From: Pandoraea captiosa
GTDB taxonomy: Bacteria; Pseudomonadota; Gammaproteobacteria; Burkholderiales; Burkholderiaceae
Direction: 5' to 3'
DNA length: 64,000 nucleotides
Assembly: GCF_902459775.1 (NCBI RefSeq)
Contig: NZ_CABPSQ010000009.1
Coordinates: forward strand, 124,001-188,000
Positions 40,083-51,439 of this stretch are shown one piece after another; positions within the stretch are counted from its first letter, which is position 1, and each line of letters opens with the position of its first letter. The notes under the pieces were generated by a model. It did not search any database, had not been told where the DNA came from, and saw nothing but the letters and a program-made list of their open reading frames with translations. Position numbers and translations under genes: made by a program.

Positions 40083-40721
40083 TCAGGTGATACCCGAGCG
40101 CGTGGCGTAGTGGTAGAGGTCGACATCGCGGTCCAGCCCGAGCTTGCGCATGGCGTTCGTCTTTTGCGAACTGACGGTTTTGACGCTGCGACTCAACTGG
40201 AACGCTATCTCGCTGATCGTCAATCCCGAGACGAATAACCGCACCACCTCCACCTCGCGCCCCGAGAGCTTCGACGCATCAAGGTCCGTATCGTCGACCA
40301 CGGCGTCGTGCAACCGCGTTGCCAGCCCTGCGGGAATGTAGCGGCTACCGTCCGCGACGACACACACGATGTCGGCAATCGAGCTTTGTTCATCGAGTTT
40401 GGAGAGAATCGAATGGACGCCGAGCTTGAGCATGCCGCGCAGAATCGCAAGATTCTCCAGCATCGTTACCACGATGATCTTGATGTGGGGGAAGTACCGG
40501 CGGACGTAGCCGATGAGAAAAAGTCCGTCCTTGAAGTTACCCCCCGGCATGGAAAAGTCGGTCACAAGAATGTCGCAAGGCGCTTTAGCCAGCAGGTTCA
40601 CCAGTTCCGACGAATTGCCGGCCTCCCCGACCAGATGGATCATCTCCCGCTCTTCGAGCAGACGCCGTATGCCAAAGCGCACAATCGGATGGTCATCTGC
40701 GACCACGACATTGATCGTCAT
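40083..40721 (-). CDS. NarL/FixJ-family response regulator, orphan
   Basis: 212 residues. Receiver domain: VVVADDHPIVRFGIRRLL with the acidic pair, phospho-acceptor Asp in ILVTDFSMPG, and a conserved Lys in LSKLDEQ. LuxR-type helix-turn-helix: LSGREVEVVRLFVSGLTISEIAFQLSRSVKTVSSQKTNAMRKL. The RcsB/BvgA/EvgA type fits its size. Chosen start ATG 40721 has GGGGACAAGG immediately before; an in-frame extension further upstream is unlikely. No histidine kinase lies next to it, so its partner is encoded elsewhere. Convergent with the FUSC gene. Confidence 0.92.
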   Translation of the reverse strand: MTINVVVADDHPIVRFGIRRLLEEREMIHLVGEAGNSSELVNLLAKAPCDILVTDFSMPGGNFKDGLFLIGYVRRYFPHIKIIVVTMLENLAILRGMLKLGVHSILSKLDEQSSIADIVCVVADGSRYIPAGLATRLHDAVVDDTDLDASKLSGREVEVVRLFVSGLTISEIAFQLSRSVKTVSSQKTNAMRKLGLDRDVDLYHYATRSGIT

Positions 40722-41143
40722 CCTTGTCCCCTTTTCTATTGGTCGTTGGCAGGCCGTCATCACGCCGCGCCAAGCGCGCGCGGCTTCGCACCGGCCGTCA
40801 CTGCGAAGCGGGTCCATTCTGGCAAAAAGGGATCACGCCGACCGGGTGGGAAACGTCACATTGTCGAAGTGCGAGGCCCCGCTTGCCACCCGTGGTGGTC
40901 AACCGGCGCGACGCCCGCATGCTGCCCGATAGAGCGGGTACTGCCCCCAACGACTTGGCGGCACTCGCACAGAGGTGAAATTGCACAGACGCGCGTCGAC
41001 GAGGTTTGTGCTACTCGCGTTACCGGCATTCGGAAGATTCGCAGCACCGGTTTCGGGCGTTCCGATCGAGAAAGTCGGAATTCCCTTAAACACCGGTGCT
41101 GGATTTGGTGATCGGCTCGCCACGAGCCTCGAAAAATGCGTAG
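40722..41143. other. 422-bp intergenic region, no gene recognised
   Basis: Lies between the orphan response regulator and the 3' end of the RND outer-membrane gene. Short open frames overlap each other on both strands without ribosome binding sites. It should contain the promoter of the regulator; no operator or terminator was identified. Confidence 0.5.
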
Positions 41144-42673
41144 TTATTCCTGCGCGGCGGCAGCCGACGCCTTCGCCGCCTCCGGCACAACACTCGCACC
41201 GCCGCCCGCACTACTACTCGTGCCGCCGCCCGCCGACGCGCCCTCGGGCGGCAAGCCGTGCCAGCCCCCGCCCAGTGCCGTCACGAGCAGCACATTCGCT
41301 GTGAACTGGCGCCCCAGGATCGTTAAGGCCGTACGTTCCGTGGTGTACGCAGTTGCCTGCGCCGTCAGCACGTTCTGGAAACCGACCGTCCCCGCCTTGT
41401 ACTGATTCAGGATCAGCTGCGCGGCTTCGCGCGACGATTGCACCGCCTGATTCTGCACGGCGGCCTCGCGCCCAAGGTAGTTGAGCGCGGCCAGATTGTC
41501 TTCGACCGCCTGGAATGCGGCGAGCACCGTCTGGCGGTAAGTCGCGACCTGTGCGTCGTACGCTGCGATGGCCGCGTCCGTCTGCGCACGTCGCAAGCCA
41601 CCGTCGAAGAGCGTGGCCGCCAACGCCGGACCGACCGACCAGAAGCGGCTCGGCAGCGTCAGCCAGTCGGCGAAGCTGTTGCTCTGAAATCCGCCCGTCG
41701 CCGAGAGCGAAAGCGTGGGGAAGAACGCCGCTTTCGCCACGCCGATCTTCGCGTTCGCCGCCACCACCGAACGCTCCGCGGAAGCAATGTCCGGGCGACG
41801 CTCCAGCAGTTGCGACGGCAGGCTCACCGGGACCGGGGGCAACGCTGCCCGCAACGGCGACGGCGTGAGCGAAAAGGCCGCGGGCGCTTTGCCCACGAGC
41901 AACGCGATCGCATGCTCCAGTTGCGCACGCGTGACTTCGATGTCGAGCGCCGCCGCCTGGGCTTGCTGCAACTGCGTTTGCGCCTGAATCACGTCGGAGC
42001 GCTGTGCCACCCCCACGGCGTATTGGTTTTGCGTAAGCCTGAGCGTCTGCTCGTACGCGGCAACGGTGCGATCGAGCAATGCCTTTTGCTCGTCCGTCAC
42101 CCGCAGATCGAAGTAATTCTGTGCAAGCAGCGCCTGCGCCGACAGGCGTGCATTGGCGAGATCCGCGGCACTGGCTTCGGCGCTCGCGTTGCCGGCTTCG
42201 ACGGAACGGCGCACGCTGCCCCAGATGTCGAGCTCCCAGCTCGCAGTCCCCGACAGGCTATAGCTGTTCGAAATACCGCCGACCCCCGCACCGCTGATCG
42301 CCGTATTGCTCACACGCGAACTACTACGGGTCACGCCGGCATCGGCGCCGATGGTCGGGAAGAATGCCGCACGGGCCTGCGAAGCAACAGCCAGCGCCTG
42401 CCGGTAGTTGGCCTCGGCGACTTTAACGTTCTGGTTGTTGATGTCGACCTGATTCATCAGCCCCGAGAGCACCGGGTCCTGATAAATCGCCCACCAGTCG
42501 CCCTTGGCAAGGGCATCGCTCGGCTCGGCGAGTTTCCAGTCGCCGGTCTCCTTGAACGCCGCGGGTGTATCGACATCAGGCCGGACATAGTCGGGACCCA
42601 GTGCGCACCCGGCGAGCCAGAGTACGGCGCTCGCCGCGAGATACGTCGCCGAGCGGCGCATGCGCGACGACAT
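41144..42673 (-). CDS. RND efflux outer-membrane lipoprotein, NodT/OprM family
   Basis: TolC-like exit duct for the RND pump encoded upstream. From the chosen start it has 509 residues; a lipoprotein signal (RMRRSATYLAASAVLWLAGC) ends at lipobox L-A-G-C with lipidated Cys23. Two OEP repeats are visible, each ending in a helical R-Q/E-rich segment, and NodT landmarks such as GPDYVRPDVDTPAAF, WWAIYQDPVLSGL and LLERRPDIASAERSVVAANA. An upstream ATG at 42754 would place the Cys at residue 50, too long for a lipoprotein signal, so 42673 is preferred. The C-terminus is an Ala/Gly/Ser-rich tail. Last gene of the leftward efflux operon, 277 bp after the second pump gene. Confidence 0.9.
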   Translation of the reverse strand: MSSRMRRSATYLAASAVLWLAGCALGPDYVRPDVDTPAAFKETGDWKLAEPSDALAKGDWWAIYQDPVLSGLMNQVDINNQNVKVAEANYRQALAVASQARAAFFPTIGADAGVTRSSSRVSNTAISGAGVGGISNSYSLSGTASWELDIWGSVRRSVEAGNASAEASAADLANARLSAQALLAQNYFDLRVTDEQKALLDRTVAAYEQTLRLTQNQYAVGVAQRSDVIQAQTQLQQAQAAALDIEVTRAQLEHAIALLVGKAPAAFSLTPSPLRAALPPVPVSLPSQLLERRPDIASAERSVVAANAKIGVAKAAFFPTLSLSATGGFQSNSFADWLTLPSRFWSVGPALAATLFDGGLRRAQTDAAIAAYDAQVATYRQTVLAAFQAVEDNLAALNYLGREAAVQNQAVQSSREAAQLILNQYKAGTVGFQNVLTAQATAYTTERTALTILGRQFTANVLLVTALGGGWHGLPPEGASAGGGTSSSAGGGASVVPEAAKASAAAAQE

Positions 42674-42832
42674 CGCGATGCCCCGCGCTTTGCTCGCCGC
42701 AGTTGCCGCTTGAGAACGAGGACGGGGAACTTGACGATCGAGGTTACGAGACATGGCACACATCGGCCCAACGGCCGGGACAAAGATTTCAGAAGATGCA
42801 GAACACGCGGACGAGACCGACGCAACGCATGA

Positions 42833-42891
42833 ATCGGTCACATCGGACACATCGGTCACATCGGTCACATCGGTCACATCGGACACATCGG
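42833..42891. repeat. 9-bp tandem repeat between pump and outer-membrane genes
   Basis: Six units of ATCGGTCAC / ATCGGACAC plus a partial seventh, in the gap between the second RND pump gene and the outer-membrane lipoprotein gene. Unit length is a multiple of three. Confidence 0.85.
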
Positions 42892-42950
42892 ATGACGGCG
42901 ACGATAAACGCGCGTCGCTACCACGCTTTCGCATCGCATGACGAAACACA

Positions 42951-45900
42951 TCAACCATGGCCGACCTCCCCGACGTCGCTGTGCCCGGTCTGGCCGCGCG
43001 CACGCCAACGCGCCCAACGCAGACGCAAACGATCGAGATACAGATACACCACGGGGGTCGTATAGAGCGTAAGCACCTGACTCACGAGCAGCCCGCCCAC
43101 AATCGAAATACCCAACGGCTGACGCAGTTCCGCGCCATCGCCGGTCCCGAGCGCGAGCGGAATCGCACCGAGCATGGCAGCCATGGTCGTCATCATGATC
43201 GGGCGAAAACGCAACACGCACGCCTGGAATATCGCTTCACGCGGCGGCAGGTTCTGACGCCGCTCCGCGTCCAGCGCGAAGTCGATCATCATGATCGCGT
43301 TTTTCTTCACGATACCGATCAGCAAAATCACGCCGATCAGCGCAATGATGCTGAACTCCGTGTTGAAAAGCAGCAGCGCCAGCAAAGCCCCCACGCCCGC
43401 CGAGGGCAGCGTCGACAAGATCGTCAGCGGATGAATGTAGCTCTCATAGAGCACGCCCAATACGATGTACACCGTGAGCAGCGCCGTGAGGATCAGAATC
43501 GGCTGAGACGAGAGCGCCGACTGGAACGCCTGCGCCGTGCCCTGAAAACTGCCCTGCACCGACGTCGGCATGCCCAGTCGATCCACCGCGTCCCGGATCG
43601 ACGCCTGTGCCTGCGAGAGCGACACGCCCGCCGGCAGATTGAACGAGATCGTGCTCGCGGCAAACTGTCCCTGATGCGAGACACCGAGCGCCGTATTGGT
43701 GGGGCGATATCGCGCGAACGCCGAGAGCGGCACCTGCGCCCCCGCCGAGGTCACCACATAAATATCCTTGAGCGACTCGGGACTTTGCCACCACCGGGGC
43801 GCGACCTCCATCACGACCTTGTACTGGTTGAGCGGGTTGTAGATGGTCGAGACCTGGCGCTGACCGAACGCATCGTTGAGTACATTGTCGATCTGGCTCA
43901 TCGTCAGTCCGAGACGCGACGCCTGATCGCGGTCGATGTCCAGCGTCGTTTGCAACCCCTTGTCCTGCTGATCCGTGTTCACGTCGGCGAGATTCGGCAA
44001 GCGCGAAATGGCATTGCGCACCTTCGGCTCCCACTCGCGCAACTGCTGGAGGTCGTCTGCCTGCAACGTGTACTGATATTGCGCATTGCTCGATCGCCCC
44101 CCCACGCGAATATCCTGCACGGACTGCAGGTAGAGCATTGCGCCGGGCTCCTTCGCCAGCTTGCCGCGCAACCGTGCAATGACCTGATCCGCCGAGAGCT
44201 TGCGCTGCCCCAACGGCTTGAGCGTGACGAACATCGAGCCGCCGTTGCGGTTCGAACCGCCGGTGAAGCCCGTGACCGTTGCAACGTCCGGGTCGGCCTG
44301 CACGATCTTGATGAAGTCCGCGAGCTTTTTCTCCATCGCCTGGAACGAGATCGCCTGATCGGCCTGAATGAAGCCGATCATCCGCCCCGTGTCCTGCTGC
44401 GGGAAGAAGCCTTTCGGCACCACCATATAAAGCCAGACGTTCAGGCAGATCGTGGCGAGCAGAATCAGCAGCATGAGCGGCCCATGCCGAAGCGCCCACG
44501 CGAGCGAACGCTCGTACTCGCGCAGCATCGCCGCGAACATGCGCTCGATCCCGCCTCCCATACGCGTCCAGACCGACGCTCGCTTCGGCAGCGTCGCCGG
44601 TTCGGCCGCCAGTGGGGCGGCCTCCACCGGCACGCCCGGCGCCGCTTTCCCCTTGAGCAAGCGCGCGCACATCATCGGCGTCGTCGTCAGCGAGACGACC
44701 AGCGAGACCATGATCGCCGCTGAGAGCGTGACGGCGAACTCGCGGAACAACCGCCCGACGATACCGCCCATGAGCAGCAGCGGAATGAACACCGCCACCA
44801 GCGAAATGCTCATCGACAACACGGTGAAACCGACTTCGCGTGTGCCCTTGAGCGCCGCTGCAAACGGACTGAGACCTTCTTCGACGTGCCGGGAGATGTT
44901 CTCGAGCACGACGATGGCATCGTCCACCACGAAGCCGGTCGCGATGGTCAGCGCCATGAGCGACAGGTTATCGAGACTGAAGCCGCAGAGGTACATGATG
45001 CCGAACGTGCCGATCAGCGAGACCGGCACGGCCACAGTCGGGATCAATGTCGCCCGCCAGTTGCGCAGGAAGATGAAGACGACCATGATCACGAGTCCGA
45101 TCGAGATCAGCAACGTGCGTTCGACTTCCTTGAGCGAGGCGCGAATCGTCGGCGTGCGATCCATGACGACATCCAGGTTGATTGCCGCCGGAATCGAGGC
45201 ACGCAGGTTCGGCAAAATCCTGTTGATGCCGTCGACCGTCTGAATGATGTTCGCCCCCGGCTGGGTCGTGATGATGAGCAGCACCGACGGCTTGCCGTTC
45301 GCCGACCCGGCGTTGCGCAGGTCCTGTACGGAATCGACGACATCCGCAATATCCGAGAGCCGCACCGGGCGACCATCCTGATAGCTCACGATGACGGGCA
45401 GGTATTCCTTGGCTGTCTTCGCCTGATCGTTGGCGAGGATCTGCCAGCGGCGATCGCCGTCTTCGAGTGCGCCCTTCGGGCGATTGGCGTTGACGGCCTG
45501 AATTGCCGTGCGCACGGTCTCGAGCGGAATCTGGTACTTGTTGAGCGCCGTCGGATTGAGCTCGACGCGCACCGCCGGCAACGAGCTGCCGCCAACCGTC
45601 ACATCGCCGACGCCTTCAAGTTGTGAGATTTTCTGCGCAAGGATGGTGGACGCTGCGTCGTACATCTGCCCGCGTGTCATGCTCTCGGACGTAAGCGCGA
45701 TGATCATTACCGGCGCGCTCGCCGGGTTCACCTTGCGGTAGGTCGGATTGCTCGGCAGTCCCGTGGGCAACAGGCTGCGCGCGGCATTGATTGCCGCCTG
45801 CACGTCGCGCGCGGCGCCGTTGATGTCGCGAGAAAGGTCGAATTGCAGCGTGATGCGCGTAGAGCCCAGCGAGCTGTTCGAGGTCATTTCCGTGACGCCC

Positions 45901-46124
45901 GCAATGCGCCCGAGCGAGCGCTCCAGCGGCGTCGCCACGCTGGCAGCCATCGTCTCCGGACTGGCGCCGGGCAGCGACGCCGAAACGGAGATCGTCGGGA
46001 AGTCGACCTGAGGCAGCGGCGAGACGGGCAGCAGCCCGAAGGCGACGATGCCCGCCAGCGTCACCCCGATGGTGAGCAGGACGGTGGCGACCGAGCGCCT
46101 GATGAAGACAGCCGACAGGTTCAT
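42951..46124 (-). CDS. mdtC: RND multidrug efflux permease, MdtC/MuxC-like
   Basis: Inner-membrane proton-driven drug pump of the HAE1/RND family. 1057 residues, twelve predicted helices and two large periplasmic loops. N-terminus [20 protein letters not shown] and [25 protein letters not shown] are typical. The helix-4 proton-relay pair is in [14 protein letters not shown]; the internal repeat gives [18 protein letters not shown]. MdtB and MdtC pumps form a hetero-oligomer with the same adaptor; having two different pump genes in tandem supports this assignment. ATGA overlap with the preceding pump gene indicates coupled translation. Confidence 0.93.
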   Translation of the reverse strand: MNLSAVFIRRSVATVLLTIGVTLAGIVAFGLLPVSPLPQVDFPTISVSASLPGASPETMAASVATPLERSLGRIAGVTEMTSNSSLGSTRITLQFDLSRDINGAARDVQAAINAARSLLPTGLPSNPTYRKVNPASAPVMIIALTSESMTRGQMYDAASTILAQKISQLEGVGDVTVGGSSLPAVRVELNPTALNKYQIPLETVRTAIQAVNANRPKGALEDGDRRWQILANDQAKTAKEYLPVIVSYQDGRPVRLSDIADVVDSVQDLRNAGSANGKPSVLLIITTQPGANIIQTVDGINRILPNLRASIPAAINLDVVMDRTPTIRASLKEVERTLLISIGLVIMVVFIFLRNWRATLIPTVAVPVSLIGTFGIMYLCGFSLDNLSLMALTIATGFVVDDAIVVLENISRHVEEGLSPFAAALKGTREVGFTVLSMSISLVAVFIPLLLMGGIVGRLFREFAVTLSAAIMVSLVVSLTTTPMMCARLLKGKAAPGVPVEAAPLAAEPATLPKRASVWTRMGGGIERMFAAMLREYERSLAWALRHGPLMLLILLATICLNVWLYMVVPKGFFPQQDTGRMIGFIQADQAISFQAMEKKLADFIKIVQADPDVATVTGFTGGSNRNGGSMFVTLKPLGQRKLSADQVIARLRGKLAKEPGAMLYLQSVQDIRVGGRSSNAQYQYTLQADDLQQLREWEPKVRNAISRLPNLADVNTDQQDKGLQTTLDIDRDQASRLGLTMSQIDNVLNDAFGQRQVSTIYNPLNQYKVVMEVAPRWWQSPESLKDIYVVTSAGAQVPLSAFARYRPTNTALGVSHQGQFAASTISFNLPAGVSLSQAQASIRDAVDRLGMPTSVQGSFQGTAQAFQSALSSQPILILTALLTVYIVLGVLYESYIHPLTILSTLPSAGVGALLALLLFNTEFSIIALIGVILLIGIVKKNAIMMIDFALDAERRQNLPPREAIFQACVLRFRPIMMTTMAAMLGAIPLALGTGDGAELRQPLGISIVGGLLVSQVLTLYTTPVVYLYLDRLRLRWARWRARGQTGHSDVGEVGHG

Positions 46125-49100
46125 CGCGCCGGACCGTCCGTCGTGATTGCGCCCGCAGCACCACCTCGCCCGCCGGGACCGCCAGCGTTACCCGGTCCGG
46201 CAGGGCCAGCGGGTCCACCGGCACCACCCGAGCCACCGGGACCACCATGATCGTCGTGACCGCCATGCGACGTGTCGTCCGACGGCCCGAAGCGGCGCTC
46301 GCGCCATGCGCGCGCGCGCAGCGCCCAGCGGTCGAACCAAAGGTAGATGACCGGCGTAGTAAATAGCGTCAACACCTGACTGACCATCAAACCACCGACC
46401 ATCGTGATACCGAGCGGCTGACGCAACTCGGAGCCGACGCCCGAGCCCAGCATGAGCGGCAGCGCCCCCAGCACCGCGGCCATCGTCGTCATGAGAATCG
46501 GACGAAAACGCAGCAGGCACGCCTGATAGATCGCCTCACGCGGCGCCATGCCGTGTTCGCGCTCCGCTTCCAGCGCGAAGTCGATCATCATGATGGCGTT
46601 CTTCTTCACGATGCCGATCAGCAAGATGATGCCGATGATCGCAATGATGCTGATGTCGTTGCCCGAGACCATCAGCGCGAGCAAGGCCCCCACCCCGGCT
46701 GACGGCAATGTCGACAGAATCGTGATCGGATGAATGTAGCTCTCGTAGAGCACGCCCAGCACGATATACATCGTCACGACCGCAGCAAGAATCAGCCACA
46801 ACGTGTTCGAAAGCGATGCCTGGAACGCCTGCGCCGCGCCCTGGAACGTCGTCTGCGTGCTTATCGGCAATCCGATGGACTGCTCGGCCTCGGTGATCGC
46901 CTTGACGGCTTCGCCGAGCGACGCGCCCTTGGCCAGATTGAACGAGATCGTCGCGGCGGGGAACTGCGCCTGATGGTTGATGGCCAGCGGCGTGGGCTTT
47001 TCCACGATTCTTGCAAACGACGTGAGCGGCACCTGCACCCCGGACGACGAGGCGACGTAAATCCCTTTGAGAGCGTCCGGGCCACGCTGGTAGTCGCTCG
47101 CCACCTCCAGCACCACCCGGTACTGTGACGCCTGCGTGTAGATCGTCGAGATCAGGCGCTGACCGAAGGCGCTGTACAGCGTCTGGTCGACAGACGCAGG
47201 CGTCACGCCCAGTCGGCTCGCCGTATCGCGGTCGATGTCCACGTAGGCCTGAAGTCCATTGACCTGAAGATCGCTCGTAACGTCTGCCAGTTGCGGCACG
47301 TGCTGCAACTTCTCCACGAGCTTCGGCACCCACACGCCCAGCGTGTCCAGACTAGGGTCCTGCAAAGTGAACTGATACTGCGTGCGACTGATCCGGTCCT
47401 CGATCGTCAGATCCTGCACCGGCTGCATATAGAGCGCGATTCCCGGCACCTTCGCCACTTCGGGCTGAATTCTGCGGATGACTTCCGAGGCATCGACGCC
47501 GCGCGTGGCCTTGTCCTTGAGGTTGATGAGCAACCGCCCGCTATTGAGCGTGGCGTTCACACCGTCCACCCCGATGAACGACGACACCGACTGGACCGCC
47601 GGGTCCTTGAGGACTGCCGCGACGAGCGCTTGCTGCCGCTCGCCCATGGCCGCGAACGAGATCGACTGGGGCGCCTCGGAAATCCCCTGAATCACGCCGG
47701 TGTCCTGCACCGGGAAGAAGCCCTTGGGCACCCACAGGTACAGCAGCACGGTCAGCACCAGCGTGCCGAGCGCCACGAGCAGCGTGGCCGGTTGCCGGTC
47801 GAGCACCCAGGTGAGCCACTCGCCGTACTTCGCAATGATGCGGTCGAACATCGCCCCGGTCTTGCGATAGAACTTGCCCTGCTTCTCTTCCGGCACGTGG
47901 CGCAGCAGTTTCGCGCACATCATCGGGGTAAGCGTGAGCGAGACCACGGCCGATATAAGGATAGACACCGCGAGCGTGATCGCGAACTCGCGGAAAAGAC
48001 GCCCCACGACATCGCCCATGAAAAGCAGCGGAATCAGCACGGCGATCAGCGAGAAGGTCAGGGAAATGATGGTGAACCCGATCTGTTCGGCGCCTTTGAG
48101 CGCCGCCTGCAACGGTTTTTCTCCCTGCTCCATGTAGCGGGCGATGTTCTCGATCATCACGATGGCGTCGTCGACCACGAAGCCGGTCGCAATGGTCAGC
48201 GCCATGAGCGTGAGGTTGTTGATCGAGAACCCGGCGAGATACATCACACCGAAGGTGCCAATCAGCGAGAGCGGCACCGCCACGCTGGGAATGATGGTCG
48301 CCGAGACATTGCGCAGGAACAGGAAGATGACCATCACCACGAGTGCGACGGCGAGAATCAGCTCGAACTGCACGTCGGAGACCGAGGCGCGAATCGTCGT
48401 GGTGCGATCGGTGAGCAACTGCATGTCGATGCTGCCGGGCAGCGCCGCCTGCAACTGCGGCAACAGCGCCTTGACCTTGTTGACCGTCTCGATCACGTTC
48501 GCACCCGGCTGACGCTGCACGTTCACCACGATGGCCGGCGTGGTATCGGCCCACGCGGCAAGCTTGGTGTTTTCGGCGCCGTCGATGACATCCGCAATGT
48601 CGGACAGCCGGATCGGACCACCATTCTTGTAAGCGACGACAAGATTGCGGTATTCGTCAGCCGACGCTAACTGGTCGTTGGCGTCGATGGTCGAGGCGCG
48701 CAGCGGGCCGTCGAAACTCCCCTTCGCCTGATTGACGTTCGCCGCCGCAATCGACGTGCGCACGTCTTCGATGTTCAATCCGTATGACGTGATCGCACGG
48801 GGATTGACCTGAATGCGCACCGCCGGACGCTGCCCGCCGGAAATGCTCACCAGACCGATGCCCGGCAATTGCGATATCTTCTGCGCCACGCGTGTGTCCA
48901 CCAGATCCTGCAACTTCGGCAGGGGCATGGTTTTGGACATGATCGCCAGCGTGAGAATCGGAGTGTCCGCCGGGTTGACCTTGTTATAGATCGGCGGCAT
49001 CGGCAGATCGCTCGGCAGCAGATTGCTGGCGCTATTGATCGCCGCCTGCACCTCCTGTTCGGCGACATCGAGCCCGAGGTCCAGCGAGAACTGCAACGTA

Positions 49101-49372
49101 ATGACCGACGCGCCGCCCGAACTCGTCGACGACATCTGGTTGAGCCCCGGCATCTGACCGAACTGGCGCTCCAGCGGTGCGGTGACCGACGAGGTCATCA
49201 CGTCCGGACTTGCCCCCGGATACAGGGTGACCACCTGAATGGTCGGATAGTCGACTTCCGGCAGTGCCGAGAGCGGCAACAGCCGGTAGGCGACGAAGCC
49301 GGCAAGCAGGATCGCCAGCATCAGCAACGATGTGGCGACCGGTCGGAGAATAAACTGGCGGGACGGATTCAT
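46121..49372 (-). CDS. mdtB: RND multidrug efflux permease, MdtB/MuxB-like
   Basis: Partner RND pump of 1083 residues. It starts [20 protein letters not shown], with the [24 protein letters not shown] periplasmic start and helix-4 [21 protein letters not shown] carrying the proton-relay aspartates. [18 protein letters not shown] marks the second half. After the last helix the protein ends in an atypical collagen-like tail of about 40 residues rich in Gly-Pro and Gly-Ala. Its stop overlaps the mdtC start by 4 bp. It follows the adaptor gene after a 145-bp gap in which nothing was recognised. Confidence 0.93.
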   Translation of the reverse strand: MNPSRQFILRPVATSLLMLAILLAGFVAYRLLPLSALPEVDYPTIQVVTLYPGASPDVMTSSVTAPLERQFGQMPGLNQMSSTSSGGASVITLQFSLDLGLDVAEQEVQAAINSASNLLPSDLPMPPIYNKVNPADTPILTLAIMSKTMPLPKLQDLVDTRVAQKISQLPGIGLVSISGGQRPAVRIQVNPRAITSYGLNIEDVRTSIAAANVNQAKGSFDGPLRASTIDANDQLASADEYRNLVVAYKNGGPIRLSDIADVIDGAENTKLAAWADTTPAIVVNVQRQPGANVIETVNKVKALLPQLQAALPGSIDMQLLTDRTTTIRASVSDVQFELILAVALVVMVIFLFLRNVSATIIPSVAVPLSLIGTFGVMYLAGFSINNLTLMALTIATGFVVDDAIVMIENIARYMEQGEKPLQAALKGAEQIGFTIISLTFSLIAVLIPLLFMGDVVGRLFREFAITLAVSILISAVVSLTLTPMMCAKLLRHVPEEKQGKFYRKTGAMFDRIIAKYGEWLTWVLDRQPATLLVALGTLVLTVLLYLWVPKGFFPVQDTGVIQGISEAPQSISFAAMGERQQALVAAVLKDPAVQSVSSFIGVDGVNATLNSGRLLINLKDKATRGVDASEVIRRIQPEVAKVPGIALYMQPVQDLTIEDRISRTQYQFTLQDPSLDTLGVWVPKLVEKLQHVPQLADVTSDLQVNGLQAYVDIDRDTASRLGVTPASVDQTLYSAFGQRLISTIYTQASQYRVVLEVASDYQRGPDALKGIYVASSSGVQVPLTSFARIVEKPTPLAINHQAQFPAATISFNLAKGASLGEAVKAITEAEQSIGLPISTQTTFQGAAQAFQASLSNTLWLILAAVVTMYIVLGVLYESYIHPITILSTLPSAGVGALLALMVSGNDISIIAIIGIILLIGIVKKNAIMMIDFALEAEREHGMAPREAIYQACLLRFRPILMTTMAAVLGALPLMLGSGVGSELRQPLGITMVGGLMVSQVLTLFTTPVIYLWFDRWALRARAWRERRFGPSDDTSHGGHDDHGGPGGSGGAGGPAGPAGPGNAGGPGGRGGAAGAITTDGPAR

Positions 49373-49517
49373 TGGCTACGTTGAAGGGCGTCTCTTTTTT
49401 GGGGCATGTGCGAAGCTTGTACGATGCCTGAGCGGAACCTGAGCGCGACGATGGGGCAGCGAGGGCTGGAACTGGCGGTCTGCGCGTGCGCCTCGTTGCC
49501 CCTGGCTCCCATGCCGC

Positions 49518-50879
49518 TTACTGACCCTGACGGCGATGCGCGCCGCCACTGCCGTTACGTTTCTCGCCGGGTTCGCGCGGCGCCACGGCCGCCGCGCGGC
49601 TCTCGGGCGTGATCACTTCGACCTTCGCGCCGTCGCGCAACTTGTCCATGCCGTCGATTACCAGCTTCTCGCCCGGCTCGATGCCCGACTCCACCGCCGT
49701 ATTGGTGCCGTCGGTCGGGCCCAGCTTTACCGTCTTGAGCTTGACTGTCTGGTCTGCCTGCACGGTGTAGACGAAGCTGCCCTGCGTGCCGCGCTGCACG
49801 GCCGCACTCGGAATGAGCGTCGCGCCCTTGAGCGTGTCCACCAACATCTTCACGTTGACGAACTGATTCGGGAATAGCATGCCGTCCGCATTGGCGAACT
49901 CGGCCTTGAGCTTCACCGTGCCCGTGGTGGTATCGATCTGGTTATCGATGGATGCGAGCTTGCCTTGTGCGAGCTTGATCTTGCCGGCGCGGTCGAAGGC
50001 CTCGACGGGCAGGGCTTCCCCGGCGCGCGAGCGCTTGACGACATTCGGCAGATTGTCTTCCGGGATCGTGTAGACGACCGTGATCGGCGTGACTTCGTTG
50101 ATGATGACGATACCGTTGGTGTCCGACGCATGGATGATGTTGCCCGGATCCACCTGGCGCAGGCCCGCAAGGCCGGATACCGGCGCGCTCACACTCGCGT
50201 ACGTCAATTGCAGCCGGGCGTTATCGAGCTGCCCCTGATCCGACTTGACGGTTCCTTCGTACTGCTTGACGAGGGCCCGTTGGGTGTCGACCGTTTGTGT
50301 CGCGATCGAATCCTGCTTGAGCAGTGTTTCGTACCGGGCGAGGTCGAGTTGCGCGTTCTTGAGCAGCGCCTGGTCGCGCGCCAGTTGACCTTCCATCTGA
50401 GTGACCTGGACCTGAAACGGCCGCGGATCGATCTCGGCGAGCAATTGCCCGGCTTTGACGAGATCGCCTTCCTTGAAATGCACTTTCATCAGTTGACCAT
50501 CCACCCGCGAATGCACGGTGACGCTGCGCGTCGGTGTGACGGTACCGAGCCCGTTGAGGAAGACCGGCAGATCGCCGGTTTTCGCAACGACGGCCGTCAC
50601 CGGGGTCGCCGGTGCGCCCGCCCCCGCCATACCACCCGGCGGGCCGCCACGGCGACCGCCACTCTGCGCCTGACCGCCGGCATTTTGCGAATGCAGGCGA
50701 TAGTAGACACCTCCGGCGATGAGCACGACGATCAGTCCGATCACGCCCGGCACGAGCCAGCGGCGCGCGCGCGACGGCGTGGAGGATGACGAAACCGCGG
50801 GTGTCGGCGGCACCTGCGGGGCAGGTGAACGCTCAGAACCGTTCGGTTTATCGGAACCGTGGGGACCGTGCTCGGTCAT
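49518..50879 (-). CDS. mdtA: RND efflux periplasmic adaptor, MdtA-like
   Basis: Membrane-fusion protein linking pump to outer-membrane duct. 453 residues: a Ser/Pro-rich cytosolic N-terminus, a membrane anchor at about residues 41-60 (WLVPGVIGLIVVLIAGGVYY), then a lipoyl half with RVDGQLMKVHFKEGDLVKAG, a helical hairpin, GLRQVDPGNIIHASDTNGIV and a beta-barrel domain, ending in IEPGEKLVIDGMDKLRDGAKV. MdtA-type proteins serve paired MdtB/MdtC pumps. ATG 50879 is preceded by GAGGAAGTC, a good ribosome binding site. First gene of the efflux operon and divergent from the OmpR-type regulator. Confidence 0.93.
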   Translation of the reverse strand: MTEHGPHGSDKPNGSERSPAPQVPPTPAVSSSSTPSRARRWLVPGVIGLIVVLIAGGVYYRLHSQNAGGQAQSGGRRGGPPGGMAGAGAPATPVTAVVAKTGDLPVFLNGLGTVTPTRSVTVHSRVDGQLMKVHFKEGDLVKAGQLLAEIDPRPFQVQVTQMEGQLARDQALLKNAQLDLARYETLLKQDSIATQTVDTQRALVKQYEGTVKSDQGQLDNARLQLTYASVSAPVSGLAGLRQVDPGNIIHASDTNGIVIINEVTPITVVYTIPEDNLPNVVKRSRAGEALPVEAFDRAGKIKLAQGKLASIDNQIDTTTGTVKLKAEFANADGMLFPNQFVNVKMLVDTLKGATLIPSAAVQRGTQGSFVYTVQADQTVKLKTVKLGPTDGTNTAVESGIEPGEKLVIDGMDKLRDGAKVEVITPESRAAAVAPREPGEKRNGSGGAHRRQGQ

Positions 50880-51023
50880 GACTTCCTCGTAACAGCGGAG
50901 TAGTTGGCGGATTCGTCCAATACGGACGACGTTCTTTTTTATCGAATTGCTGCGTCGCGGCAAATCACCGGAAATGCCCGAACGACCACGCATATTTCAT
51001 TGGCTGATCAGCATAGCAGACGG

Positions 51024-51055
51024 TTGTAACAGGTTGACGCGATGGCTTGTTACAA
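51024..51055. promoter_or_regulatory. Inverted repeat TTGTAACA-N16-TGTTACAA, candidate operator A
   Basis: Perfect 8-bp inverted repeat (51024-51031 and 51048-51055), half-site centres 24 bp apart, 145 bp upstream of the mdtA-like start. It shares GTTACA with candidate operator B. Palindromic sites between a response-regulator gene and a divergent target operon often bind that regulator; here this is inference. Confidence 0.5.
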
Positions 51056-51417
51056 GTGCTTTCTCTGTGCCGACGTTCGGAAAGATCCGACGCTGCTGAA
51101 AGACCTGCCGCACCGGCGAAAGGTTCTCTATTCAGGCGCGACTCGCCGCTGTGGCGGGCTTCGCATTGCCCAGTGGAGCCTTGCCGTCCCTTACCGCGCG
51201 TGCCTGACCCCGCGTTGCCTTACCGCGCCTCGGCATGCGCTGGTATGCCTTGCCGTGATTTGCCTCGCCGCAGCGTTCTCGTGACATGAGACGTGCAGTT
51301 GGGTAGGAATCGACTTCCGGAGATGGGTCAATCAGGAAGTCTGATTAAGAGAACGAACTTTACGCGACGCGTGCAAAATTCGTGTGTCATCGAAGCTCGC
51401 TCTATTATTACGCATCG

Positions 51418-51439
51418 TTACAGGCGACCAAGACTGTAA
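51418..51439. promoter_or_regulatory. Inverted repeat TTACAG-N10-CTGTAA, candidate operator B
   Basis: Perfect 6-bp inverted repeat, half-site centres 16 bp apart, 48-69 bp upstream of the OmpR-type regulator start. Shares GTTACA with operator A, suggesting autoregulation. Confidence 0.5.

Noticed and set aside
42674-43003. Extended N-terminus of the outer-membrane lipoprotein
   Set aside because: It would include the 9-bp repeat and overlap mdtC, and would put the lipobox cysteine too far from the start.
51042-51284. Small C-x-x-C-containing frame upstream of the OmpR-type regulator
   Set aside because: No ribosome binding site, overlaps degenerate repeats and candidate operators, and matches no known small protein family.
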